DNA from: Flavobacterium sp.
Lineage (GTDB): Bacteria > Bacteroidota > Bacteroidia > Flavobacteriales > Flavobacteriaceae
DNA: 64,000 nucleotides
Reading direction: 5' to 3'
Assembly: GCA_014379405.1 (NCBI GenBank)
Contig: JACMLU010000023.1
Coordinates: 124,001-188,000 of the forward strand
Shown: one piece after another, positions 1 through 7,581 of the stretch
How positions within the stretch are numbered: position 1 is the first letter of the stretch
How the letters are laid out: each line of letters begins with the position of its first letter
The notes under the pieces: model-generated
What the model was told of the DNA's origin: nothing
The model's database searches: none
Seen by the model: only the letters and a program-made list of their open reading frames with translations
Program-made: the position numbers and the translations under genes

Positions 1-209
1 ATAAGCGTAAATCTCTCGTCCGGCAAAGCATTCGCCAAAGCATCTTCATCTTGGTCGAAAGCAAACAATTTTCCGTTTGGACCCAATCGGCTCAAAATTT
101 CTTTTGAATGTCCTCCGCCGCCAAAGGTCACGTCAACATATATACCGTCAGGCTTGATATTCAAACCATCCACAGTAGGATGCAATAAAACCGGATTATG
201 ATATTCCAT
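1..209 (-). CDS. rsmH: 16S rRNA (cytosine-1402-N4)-methyltransferase RsmH, N-terminal part
   Basis: RsmH methylates N4 of C1402 in 16S rRNA using SAM. Only the first 69 codons lie in the window; the gene continues past the left edge, so it is absent from the ORF track. Reverse translation from the ATG at 209 begins [15 protein letters not shown] and carries the glycine-rich SAM-binding motif [11 protein letters not shown] at about residues 25-35, diagnostic for the family. The start overlaps the 3' end of mraZ by 14 nt, so the two are translationally linked. The mraZ-rsmH order marks the beginning of a division and cell-wall (dcw) cluster. Identity is secure despite truncation. Confidence 0.95.
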   Translation of the reverse strand, partial: MEYHNPVLLHPTVDGLNIKPDGIYVDVTFGGGGHSKEILSRLGPNGKLFAFDQDEDALANALPDERFTL

Positions 210-669
210 TGTCGCCGTCATTTAGGTTACCCATTACATCTTCGGCCAAATCAGCAAAATCGATATCCTGACCGTCTATTGATTTTTCATATAAATCTTT
301 ATCCCAAATCTCCACAATATTCACTGCCGATGAAAACACGACATCTTTGGCAATACTGGCAAAACTCACTAAATCCTTGGGAACCAACAATCGTCCTAAA
401 GCATCTATTTCAACCACCTTCACGCCTGCTGTAAAGCGACGAATGAAGTCATTGTTTTTCTTCACGAATCGATTGAGCTTGTTGATTTTTTCCATCATCA
501 AATTCCATTCTTCCATTGGATACAATTCCAAACACGGTTGAAAAACGGAACGCTTCAAAACAAACCCGCTTTGAAGTGAAGTAGCCAACTGCTTTTTCAA
601 AGGCGAAGGCAACAAAACCCTTCCTTTGGCATCGACTTTACATTCATATGTTCCGACAATTGTAGTCAA
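196..669 (-). CDS. mraZ: MraZ, transcriptional regulator of the dcw cluster
   Basis: MraZ is an AbrB-fold DNA-binding protein that, in the bacteria studied, binds repeats in its own promoter and modulates the division and cell-wall cluster. The protein has two SpoVT/AbrB-like halves: [16 protein letters not shown] near the N-terminus and [16 protein letters not shown] around residues 85-100. At 157 residues it is slightly longer than the usual 140-150, with an acidic tail. The start appears to be TTG at 669, because family members begin at this point and no in-frame ATG precedes it. rsmH follows with a 14-nt overlap. A promoter with 10-bp periodic repeats lies directly upstream, which suggests autoregulation. 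Confidence 0.96.
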   Translation of the reverse strand: MTTIVGTYECKVDAKGRVLLPSPLKKQLATSLQSGFVLKRSVFQPCLELYPMEEWNLMMEKINKLNRFVKKNNDFIRRFTAGVKVVEIDALGRLLVPKDLVSFASIAKDVVFSSAVNIVEIWDKDLYEKSIDGQDIDFADLAEDVMGNLNDGDNGIS

Positions 670-694
670 GTGAGATTTATTAAATGTTGATGAG

Positions 695-759
695 CAAAAA
701 TATAAAAATTATTACCACAATTTACCACTATCTCCCACTTTGTTAATAAGTTTTACCAC
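695..759 (-). promoter_or_regulatory. mraZ promoter with periodic putative MraZ-binding repeats
   Basis: On the minus strand a Bacteroidetes-type -7 element, TATTTTTG, occupies 702-695. Upstream are GTGGT, GTGGT and GTGGG pentamers (forward accac at 714-718 and 724-728, cccac at 734-738), repeated at an exact 10-bp period. A fourth GTGGT (755-759) is 21 bp farther, about two more turns. Known MraZ sites are TGGG-like direct repeats with 5-nt spacers, so these are probable MraZ boxes covering the core promoter. Confidence 0.75.
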
Positions 760-1026
760 TTTCAAAGCAGAAGCCCTAGTTTTAGGACAATCAAGACGTT
801 AGCTGTTTTTTTGGCTTGATGTTGAGAAGTATTGAATTAGAGAAAAGATAATCTGACAAAAAGATAAATTTGTCGTTTATAAAGTCAAAATAAAGAAGCG
901 AAATCGATACCGCTAAACTGCTGTTTTTAACAAAAAAGATTAAAATGCATAAAATTTGATGGCAGGAATTCTTTTTAATTTTTTAAAACCTATCTTTGCG
1001 ACAATTGAAAATTTGCGATATAACGT
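760..1026. other. Intergenic region between mraZ and the hydrolase gene
   Basis: The whole gap between the divergent genes is about 357 nt. Its left part holds the mraZ promoter. The remainder is AT-rich with no convincing small ORF or RNA. The only clear signal is TATCTTTG at 991-998, a -7 element for the plus-strand hydrolase. Confidence 0.5.
991..998 (+). promoter_or_regulatory. -7 promoter element for the alpha/beta hydrolase-engB unit
   Basis: TATCTTTG matches TAnnTTTG exactly and lies 28 nt before the ATG at 1027. No good -33 TTG is seen at the usual spacing. Confidence 0.6.
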
Positions 1027-1800
1027 ATGGAAAAATACTATAAGAAAGAAGGCAGATATAGCTATTACGAGGCTGGAGAAGGAACTCCTATTGTTGTTTT
1101 ACACGGCTTAATGGGAGGATTAAGCAACTTTGATGCCGTAGCAAGTTATTTTTCTGAAAAAGGGTATAAAATTGTCATCCCGGATTTGCCGATTTACACC
1201 CAAAACATTTTGAAAACCAACGTTAAAGCTTTTGCAAAATACGTGAAGGATTTCATCACTTTCAAAGGTTTTGACAGAGTAATTCTTTTGGGAAATTCAT
1301 TGGGCGGACATATTGCTTTGTACCATACCAAAATGTATCCCGAAAAAGTGGCAGGATTAGTTTTAACTGGAAGTTCAGGACTTTACGAAAGTGCTATGGG
1401 CGATAGTTATCCAAAAAGAGGCGACTACGAATACATTAAGAAAAAAGCTGAAGCCGTGTTTTATGATCCTGCAATGGCAACCAAAGAATTGGTGGACGAA
1501 GTTTATGCATCTGTAAACGACCGAATAAAACTAATCAAAACATTGACTATTGCCAAAAGTGCCATTCGACACAATATGGCAAAAGACCTTCCAAAAATGC
1601 ACGTTCAAACTTGCTTAATTTGGGGAAAAAACGACAATGTCACGCCACCAACCGTAGCCGAAGAATTCAACGAGCTGTTGCCAAATGCCACCTTGTATTG
1701 GATTGACAAATGCGGACACGCCGCCATGATGGAACATCCTCAAGAGTTCAATCGTTTGTTGGAGGATTGGTTGACACATACGCATTTGAAAGCGCATTAG
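1027..1800 (+). CDS. Alpha/beta-fold hydrolase
   Basis: This is a 257-residue cytoplasmic alpha/beta hydrolase with a complete catalytic triad: a nucleophile elbow GNSLGG with Ser91, an acid Asp203 in KNDNVTPP, and His231 in CGHAAMMEHP. The oxyanion motif HGLMGG is at 26-31. No signal peptide is seen. The fold is certain but the substrate (ester, lactone or C-C hydrolase) cannot be read from the sequence. It precedes engB by 31 nt on the same strand and probably shares its transcript. There is no sign of truncation. Confidence 0.9.
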   Translation: MEKYYKKEGRYSYYEAGEGTPIVVLHGLMGGLSNFDAVASYFSEKGYKIVIPDLPIYTQNILKTNVKAFAKYVKDFITFKGFDRVILLGNSLGGHIALYHTKMYPEKVAGLVLTGSSGLYESAMGDSYPKRGDYEYIKKKAEAVFYDPAMATKELVDEVYASVNDRIKLIKTLTIAKSAIRHNMAKDLPKMHVQTCLIWGKNDNVTPPTVAEEFNELLPNATLYWIDKCGHAAMMEHPQEFNRLLEDWLTHTHLKAH

Positions 1801-1831
1801 AATTTTTAGTAAAGAATTTACACTTACAGTC

Positions 1832-2452
1832 ATGAAAATTAATACCGCCGAATTTATTGTCAGCAACTCCGAAGTGGAAAAATGTCCAAAAGATTTTTTG
1901 CCGGAATATGCTTTTATAGGACGGTCAAATGTTGGAAAGTCATCATTAATCAATATGTTGACCAATCACAAAAATTTGGCAAAAACATCTGGAAGACCAG
2001 GAAAAACGCAGTTGATCAATCACTTTTTGATAAACAACAATTGGTTTCTTGTCGATTTGCCAGGTTATGGTTATGCCAAAGTTTCCAAGAAAACCAAATC
2101 TGTTTTTCAGCAATTTATCACGGATTATTTTGAAACAAGAGAACAATTGGTTTGCGCCTTTGTTTTGATTGACATTCGACACGAGGCACAAACCATCGAC
2201 ATTGAATTTATGTCCTATATGGGTGAAAGCGAAATTCCTTTTTGTATCATTTTCACCAAAGCCGACAAGATTAGCAAAACTAAAATAGATTCGCACATTG
2301 CCGCTTACAAAAAGCAAATGTTCGCCAACAATTGGGCCGAAATGCCGCAATATTTCGTAACATCAGCAACAGAATCTACAGGAAAAGATGTTGTGTTAGA
2401 TTATATTGATGAAGTAAATCAAGAAGTTTTTAAAAACAACAACGGTTTTTAA
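1832..2452 (+). CDS. engB: Ribosome biogenesis GTPase EngB (YihA/YsxC)
   Basis: This is a 206-residue TrmE-Era-EngA-EngB GTPase required for large-subunit assembly. G1 GRSNVGKSS is at 30-38, the G2 region TSGRPGKTQ at 52-60, G3 DLPGYGYA at 75-82 and G4 TKAD at 142-145, all intact, so it should bind GTP. The length matches the family norm of about 200. It is the second gene of a two-gene unit with the hydrolase and is followed by a strong hairpin terminator. Confidence 0.97.
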   Translation: MKINTAEFIVSNSEVEKCPKDFLPEYAFIGRSNVGKSSLINMLTNHKNLAKTSGRPGKTQLINHFLINNNWFLVDLPGYGYAKVSKKTKSVFQQFITDYFETREQLVCAFVLIDIRHEAQTIDIEFMSYMGESEIPFCIIFTKADKISKTKIDSHIAAYKKQMFANNWAEMPQYFVTSATESTGKDVVLDYIDEVNQEVFKNNNGF

Positions 2453-2470
2453 ATCTTCGCAAAAACAAAA

Positions 2471-2507
2471 AAATATCCCAAAACTCATATGTAGTTTTGG
2501 GATATTT
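2471..2507. terminator. Bidirectional terminator between engB and gldC
   Basis: A 15-bp stem (AAATATCCCAAAACT with AGTTTTGGGATATTT) encloses a 7-nt loop. A/T runs on both sides suit termination of the convergent engB and gldC transcripts. Confidence 0.85.
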
Positions 2508-2527
2508 TATTAAAATTCAATTGTAAA

Positions 2528-2863
2528 TTATAATTTCAGCTCTAATTTCTCGGCAAAGTAATCGCAAAAATCTTTCATGGTTGCCGACATTTTTTCGTCG
2601 CCAGTAGCCCTTTGAAAAGTTTCAGTCATAGACATTAGCGTTTGATGAAAGAAAATTTTCATTTCGTCAACCGGCATGTCTTTCGTCCACAATTCGATAC
2701 ATTTTGTTGATTTTTCGTTGCTGTCCCAAACTGAAAGCATAAACGCTTTGGATTCTTCTGCATTTATTCCTCCCTCCGTTGCTGTCCACATTAATTTTTC
2801 GGGAACTCGATTTTCATCTAATTCTATACTTAACTTAATTTCTGATGTATTTGTATTTGCCAT
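2528..2863 (-). CDS. gldC: Gliding motility protein GldC
   Basis: This 111-residue protein matches GldC of gliding Flavobacteriia, recognisable by its N-terminal SEIKLSIELDENRVPEKL and its position directly after gldB. It has no signal peptide or membrane segment, so it is predicted to be soluble. In Flavobacterium johnsoniae gldC loss impairs spreading, but its biochemical role is unknown. Its ATG overlaps the gldB stop as TAATG, giving tight translational coupling. The gene is intact. Confidence 0.93.
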   Translation of the reverse strand: MANTNTSEIKLSIELDENRVPEKLMWTATEGGINAEESKAFMLSVWDSNEKSTKCIELWTKDMPVDEMKIFFHQTLMSMTETFQRATGDEKMSATMKDFCDYFAEKLELKL

Positions 2864-3819
2864 TATTTTTTTGGTTTATATTTAGATTTTTCGAATATTT
2901 CTTTAGCATTCATTTTTAGTAATTCCTCAATAGGAACGTCATTATTTTTAGCATAGGAACGGACAATTTGCCATCCTATCCAAGCTCCCACTCGTCCAGG
3001 CGATTCATTGTCAATTTCTAGATAAAATTTAGAAAATGGGGCTGGATTTATAAATCGATTACCCAGTTTCGAATCATCGCTATACAGCATTTCTTTTTCC
3101 AAGAAATAACGCCACATATAACTTTCGTTTTCCTCACACCATTTAATTTGCTCTGGAGTATATCCAATTTTATCAGCGTCTGAGTAATCAGGAATAAGCA
3201 GGTCTTTTAGATACAATTCCTTTCCAAAATAAATCATTTGACTTAGCAAATTTTTATCGGTTAAAGGAGCTATTTTATTAACTGAAAAACTTGAAACCAC
3301 ATCTGGCATTATCTGTTTTTCTTCGAAATTTTGTTTCAAATATTTCGGAAATTGATAAAATTTATGTTCCTTACCTAAATACAATTCAAGTGAAATAATC
3401 AACAAACTATCCGCATAAATCACCTTGGTATTGTAATCCATTTCAGATATTACAGTAATTATTTTTGGTGTTTTAGTTTTAGGAAAATTATATTTTATGT
3501 GTTTGAAAAGTGTTTCCAATTCTTTTTGAACAGGTTCAAAATTGGAGTATTTTTTTTGAACTTCAGTATATAATTCTCTCCAAAGCGGATTTTGCATTTT
3601 TTTCAACCAAACACGGTCGTCATTTCCCGGCGGAAAAAAGAAAGGAAAATCTTTTTTTAATTTGCCCAAATCCTTTGGTTCAGACTCAAAAAACAATTTA
3701 TCAAAACGTTCCACTTTTATTTCTACCGGAATTGCTTCAACCTCTTTCTCAACTTTTGATTTTTTGTCACAAGAGACAAAAACGACTATTAACGTGATTA
3801 TAAAAATTATTTTTCTCAT
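2863..3819 (-). CDS. gldB: Gliding motility lipoprotein GldB
   Basis: GldB is a lipoprotein needed for flavobacterial gliding and linked to T9SS/gliding machinery. The 318-residue protein has a lipoprotein signal with lipobox FVSC, giving Cys17 as the lipidated residue, followed by a charged DKKSKVEKEVE linker. The body carries the family-typical FFPPGNDD and SPGRVGAWIGWQIVRSYAKNN segments. The latter resembles an active-site-like region of Zn-peptidase-related families, but catalysis is not established. It is first in the gldBC operon. The order gldB-gldC beside nadE matches what I recall from F. johnsoniae. Confidence 0.95.
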   Translation of the reverse strand: MRKIIFIITLIVVFVSCDKKSKVEKEVEAIPVEIKVERFDKLFFESEPKDLGKLKKDFPFFFPPGNDDRVWLKKMQNPLWRELYTEVQKKYSNFEPVQKELETLFKHIKYNFPKTKTPKIITVISEMDYNTKVIYADSLLIISLELYLGKEHKFYQFPKYLKQNFEEKQIMPDVVSSFSVNKIAPLTDKNLLSQMIYFGKELYLKDLLIPDYSDADKIGYTPEQIKWCEENESYMWRYFLEKEMLYSDDSKLGNRFINPAPFSKFYLEIDNESPGRVGAWIGWQIVRSYAKNNDVPIEELLKMNAKEIFEKSKYKPKK

Positions 3820-3917
3820 TTATATATTTTTGACACCCAATTTCTTTACTTATCACATTTCTTGCTAAAGTCAATGGAACTTAGTTTGAAATGAATAGGT
3901 ACTGAGTATAAAATTAT

Positions 3918-3925
3918 TATTTTTG
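3918..3925 (+). promoter_or_regulatory. -7 promoter element for nadE
   Basis: TATTTTTG, 39 nt upstream of the nadE ATG at 3965. It overlaps the TTG that the ORF track uses as start, which argues that the TTG is not the initiation codon. Confidence 0.65.
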
Positions 3926-3964
3926 CAAATATACAATTCCTACTTTTTAAAAACTCAAAGTATT

Positions 3965-4771
3965 ATGACTAAAAAAAGCACGCTCCAAGTTGAAAAAGTG
4001 AACACTCATATTGTAAATTGGCTAAAAACCTATGCAGAAAACGCAAAAGTGGATGGTTTTGTTGTGGGGATTTCTGGTGGAGTCGATTCGGCAGTTACCT
4101 CAACACTTTGTGCACAAACCGGCTTGACCACTTTATGTGTTGAAATGCCCATACATCAAGCACCAAGCCACGTAAGCCGTGGACGTGAACACATTGAGCA
4201 ATTGAAAAAAAGATTTCCTAACGTGAAAAATATCGAAGCTGATTTAACCTCAGTATTTGAAGATTTTAAAAAAATAGTTCCAAGTAACGTTGATATCGTT
4301 AAAGTAAACCTATCTTTGGCCAATAGCCGTGCTCGTTTGCGTATGACCACTCTTTATTATTTTGCTGGAATTCACAATTTATTAGTTGCTGGAACAGGAA
4401 ACAAAGTAGAGGATTTTGGAGTAGGTTTTTACACAAAATATGGCGATGGCGGTGTCGATATTAGTCCAATAGCCGATTTAATGAAATCGGATGTATATTC
4501 ACTAGGTGAATTTTTAAAAATTCCATCATCTATTTTAGTAGCTTCTCCGACAGACGGTTTGTTTGGCGACGACAGAACAGACGAAGACCAGCTTGGAGCA
4601 AGTTATGACGAGCTAGAATGGGCTATGATAGAAGATTCAAAAGAAAATAAAACAGAAAATTTTACAGAAAGAGAAAGTGCAGTGTTCCAAATCTATAAAC
4701 GATTAAACACTATTAATCAGCATAAAATGAATGAAATCCCCGTTTGTTTAATCCCTGAAGAATTTAAGTAG
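3965..4771 (+). CDS. nadE: NH3-dependent NAD(+) synthetase
   Basis: NadE adenylates nicotinate adenine dinucleotide and amidates it to NAD+, the last step of NAD synthesis. The PP-loop SGGVDS lies at residues 37-42. Further conserved blocks are GTGNKVEDFGVGFYTKYGDG and the downstream SPTDGL. There is no N-terminal glutaminase domain, so this is the short ammonia-dependent type. I chose the ATG at 3965 (268 residues) over the track's TTG at 3923 because the TTG lies inside the promoter and adds non-family residues. It is transcribed divergently from gldB. Confidence 0.95.
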   Translation: MTKKSTLQVEKVNTHIVNWLKTYAENAKVDGFVVGISGGVDSAVTSTLCAQTGLTTLCVEMPIHQAPSHVSRGREHIEQLKKRFPNVKNIEADLTSVFEDFKKIVPSNVDIVKVNLSLANSRARLRMTTLYYFAGIHNLLVAGTGNKVEDFGVGFYTKYGDGGVDISPIADLMKSDVYSLGEFLKIPSSILVASPTDGLFGDDRTDEDQLGASYDELEWAMIEDSKENKTENFTERESAVFQIYKRLNTINQHKMNEIPVCLIPEEFK

Positions 4772-4858
4772 TATTTTTCTATTAATTTTATATAATTTAC
4801 AGATATTATTTACTAACTTTACATTTCGAAAGAGATAAACAATTCTAAATTTAAAATT

Positions 4859-5488
4859 ATGATAAAAGTTTGTTTAGCCGATAACCACCCAGTTGTACAT
4901 TTTGGTGTAAAATCTTATTTCAAAGATCACGACGACATTTCGATTGTTGCCAATGTGGGGAATTTTATGATGGTAAGAGATATTCTTCTTACCAAGGAGA
5001 TTGATGTTTTAATCTTGGATCTAGAATTAGAGGGTCTTTCAAGTATTTTTGAAGTAAAAAATATTTTGAAAAATTTTCCAAAGACAAAAATCATCATCTT
5101 TAGTGACCTTTCAGAGCAGATTTATGCGCCAAATGCCATCAAAGCGGGTGTTGCGGGTTTCATTTCTAAAAAAGAGAAACTAGAAACTTTAGGCCAATCT
5201 ATTATCAAAGTACATCAAGGAAAGATAATTATTAATGAAACTGTCAAGAAAAACCTTGCCTTAATTGCAAAACAAAACAAAAGCGAGCGTTTGTATAGAA
5301 AGCTGTCTAATCGTGAAGTGGAGGTTTTACGCTATTTAAGTGATGGTAAGAAAAACAACGAGATTTCCAAAATTTTGGGACTCAACGAAAAAACAATCAG
5401 TACCTATAAATTAAGGTTGCTGCAAAAATTGAATGTTACCAATCTAGTAGATTTGGTAAACAAGGCAAAAACATTGGAAATAGTTTAA
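4859..5488 (+). CDS. NarL/FixJ-type response regulator
   Basis: This is a two-domain transcription regulator of 209 residues. A receiver domain (about 1-120) carries the phospho-acceptor Asp54 in LILDLELEG and the conserved Lys104. A LuxR-type HTH (about 148-205) reads LSNREVEVLRYLSDG followed by NNEISKILGLNEKTISTYKLRLL. The acidic pocket near the N-terminus is weaker than usual (CLADNHPV with a single Asp). No histidine kinase is adjacent, so it is an orphan here. A -7-like TAACTTTA lies at 4814-4821. Its 3' end overlaps the convergent dnaG end by 4 nt. Confidence 0.9.
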   Translation: MIKVCLADNHPVVHFGVKSYFKDHDDISIVANVGNFMMVRDILLTKEIDVLILDLELEGLSSIFEVKNILKNFPKTKIIIFSDLSEQIYAPNAIKAGVAGFISKKEKLETLGQSIIKVHQGKIIINETVKKNLALIAKQNKSERLYRKLSNREVEVLRYLSDGKKNNEISKILGLNEKTISTYKLRLLQKLNVTNLVDLVNKAKTLEIV

Positions 5489-7464
5489 TTACTATATCGA
5501 GACATCACTCTTCCTAATTTTTTAGAAAAAGAGTTGATTAGTTTAGAATAATCCATTGCCATAGACAAAGGCTCTATATTATCTGACCCAGGCTCAGAAG
5601 ATATAGAGCCTTTTATTTCTTCGATAATTCTATCCACCAAATACCAACGCATTGTCAAGATAGTCTCGGACACATATTGACTAATAGTGTCGTTTTTTGT
5701 CTTTGGAAAAATATTCTGTCCTTCCCAATCATGCAAGGTAACTCTTTCGTCTTCCATCAGAATATCAGTCACTTCTTGTGCCAATTCAGGATGCAAATGC
5801 ATTAAATATTGCTCAATATTAAAATTTTCGTTTTGCAAATAATAGTTAACCAAGCCACTAAAGATATCCCGAAATAAAGGATTCGCCAATTCGACTTCGT
5901 CTTCTTGCAAACTCAAATAGATGCGTTGAAACACTTTGTATTGCTTCTTTTCGATTACATTCTCGATTTCGCCTTCTTCATTCGCTTTTAAAAGCACATC
6001 TTCAAATTCCTCAGTTTTATTTCCGTACAGCAAAAGAATTTCTATAATTTTTCGTTCCAAACCGTAGAGAATATCCACTTTTTGAACCTGAGCCGGCGTA
6101 TCATTTTTTACAACTTCAAAAGCTTTTTGTTCTTGTCTTTGTTTTTTTCCAACTTCGGCAACATCTTTTTGAACTAATTGTGCCAAAGTACTCACCAAAA
6201 CTTGTTCGGAAATGTCCATAATTCGAGAACATTCCTGAATATAAATTTCTCGCTGAATTCTATCCGGAATTTTAGAAATACTTACTACCATATCGCGAAT
6301 CAAATCAGCTTTTTTGATGGGGTCATTCTTGGCATCTTTCATCAACAAAGACGCTTTGAACTGGATAAAATCTTTGGAATTTTCATCTAAATATTTTACC
6401 AATTCTTCATAAGGTGTTTTCTTGGCAAAACTATCTGGATCTTCTCCGTCGGGAAAAGCACAGACTTTCACATTCATTCCTTCCTCAAGAATCAAGTCGA
6501 TTCCTCGAATGGAAGCGCGCAATCCTGCAGCATCACCGTCAAAAAGAACAGTTATGTTTTTGGTCAATCTGTTAATTAAACGAATTTGATCTGGCGTCAA
6601 AGCTGTTCCGGATGAAGCCACAACGTTTTCTATTCCGGCTTGATTAAACTGGATAACATCGGTGTATCCTTCGACTAAAAAACAATTATTTTGTTTGGCA
6701 ATTGATTGTTTGGCTTGAAAAATTCCATACAATACTTTGCTTTTGTGGTAAATATCGCTTTCTGGCGAATTGAGGTATTTTGCCGCTTTTTTGTCGTTGG
6801 CCAAAATTCTTCCCCCAAAACCCAAAACCCTACCCGACATACTTTGTATGGGAAACATTACGCGACCTTTGAAACGATCAAACGGTCTGTCGTCTTTGGG
6901 TATTGTCAAACCCGTACTTTCCAGAAATTCTAATTTATAGCCTTTCCCTAATGCTTCTTTGGTAAAAGCGTCCCAAGTCTCAGGTGAATATCCTAAGGAG
7001 AATTTCTTTATAGTTTCGCCAGTAAAACCTCTTTCCTTGAAATAAGAAAGTCCAATTGCTTTGCCCTCTTCAGAATGTAAAAGTGTGTTGTGAAAATAAT
7101 CTTTGGCAAATTCAGAAACCAAATACATACTTTCGCGAACATCGGTATTGGCTTTTTCTTCATCAGTTTGTTCGGTTTCCTCGATTTCGATATTGTATTT
7201 TTTGGCCAAAAACCGAATGGCTTCCGGATAGGTAAAATGAGAATGTTCCATCAAGAAAGCCACGGCATTTCCGCCTTTTCCAGAACTAAAATCTTTCCAA
7301 ATCCCTTTAGCGGGTGACACCATAAATGATGGAGAACGCTCATCCGAAAACGGACTTAATCCTTTGAAGTTACTTCCAGCACGTTTTAATTGCACAAAAT
7401 CGCCAATAACCTCCTCAACTCGAGCAGTTTCGAAAACTATATCTATGGTGGCTTTTGAAATCAA
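5485..7464 (-). CDS. dnaG: DNA primase DnaG with a ligand-less zinc-ribbon region
   Basis: DnaG synthesises RNA primers at the replication fork. Of the 659 residues, positions 1-95 align with the CHC2 zinc ribbon, RFKGRVMFPI (197-206) marks the catalytic core, and the TOPRIM domain shows LVEGYTD with Glu265 and DGD at 309-311. The C-terminal helicase-binding region is divergent. The zinc-ribbon scaffold is conserved (FKGLSPF, SPSFMVSP, SGKGGN), but the ligand positions are Ser37, Ser40, Asp58 and Ser61 instead of Cys/His/Cys/Cys. The start appears to be TTG, since no in-frame ATG precedes the zinc-ribbon region. It is convergent with the response regulator, overlapping by 4 nt. Confidence 0.95.
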   Translation of the reverse strand: MISKATIDIVFETARVEEVIGDFVQLKRAGSNFKGLSPFSDERSPSFMVSPAKGIWKDFSSGKGGNAVAFLMEHSHFTYPEAIRFLAKKYNIEIEETEQTDEEKANTDVRESMYLVSEFAKDYFHNTLLHSEEGKAIGLSYFKERGFTGETIKKFSLGYSPETWDAFTKEALGKGYKLEFLESTGLTIPKDDRPFDRFKGRVMFPIQSMSGRVLGFGGRILANDKKAAKYLNSPESDIYHKSKVLYGIFQAKQSIAKQNNCFLVEGYTDVIQFNQAGIENVVASSGTALTPDQIRLINRLTKNITVLFDGDAAGLRASIRGIDLILEEGMNVKVCAFPDGEDPDSFAKKTPYEELVKYLDENSKDFIQFKASLLMKDAKNDPIKKADLIRDMVVSISKIPDRIQREIYIQECSRIMDISEQVLVSTLAQLVQKDVAEVGKKQRQEQKAFEVVKNDTPAQVQKVDILYGLERKIIEILLLYGNKTEEFEDVLLKANEEGEIENVIEKKQYKVFQRIYLSLQEDEVELANPLFRDIFSGLVNYYLQNENFNIEQYLMHLHPELAQEVTDILMEDERVTLHDWEGQNIFPKTKNDTISQYVSETILTMRWYLVDRIIEEIKGSISSEPGSDNIEPLSMAMDYSKLINSFSKKLGRVMSRYSN

Positions 7465-7492
7465 TTTATTTATGGTTGAAGTTGGAAAAGCT

Positions 7493-7508
7493 CAAAGATA
7501 CAAAGTTA
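7493..7508 (-). promoter_or_regulatory. Overlapping -7 elements for dnaG
   Basis: On the minus strand TATCTTTG (7500-7493) and TAACTTTG (7508-7501) are adjacent exact matches to TAnnTTTG, about 29 and 37 nt upstream of the TTG start. Either could serve dnaG. Confidence 0.6.
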
Positions 7509-7530
7509 ATTTTGGATTATTAAAATGAAA

Positions 7531-7554
7531 AAGTGCTTCATTACTGAAGCACTT
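7531..7554 (-). terminator. Terminator of the sigma/anti-sigma/barrel operon
   Basis: A 10-bp stem, AAGTGCTTCA with TGAAGCACTT, and a 4-nt loop. On the minus strand it is followed by TTTTCATTTT, fitting intrinsic termination between the barrel gene and dnaG. Confidence 0.75.
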
Positions 7555-7581
7555 CATACCGTATGAAACTAACTCTAAATT

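Noticed and set aside
1615-1965. Minus-strand 116-aa ORF across the hydrolase-engB junction
   Set aside because: Overlaps two well-supported genes on the opposite strand and resembles no family.
3923-3964. N-terminal extension of NadE (TTG start)
   Set aside because: The TTG lies inside the TATTTTTG promoter element and the extra residues are not family-like; the ATG at 3965 is used.
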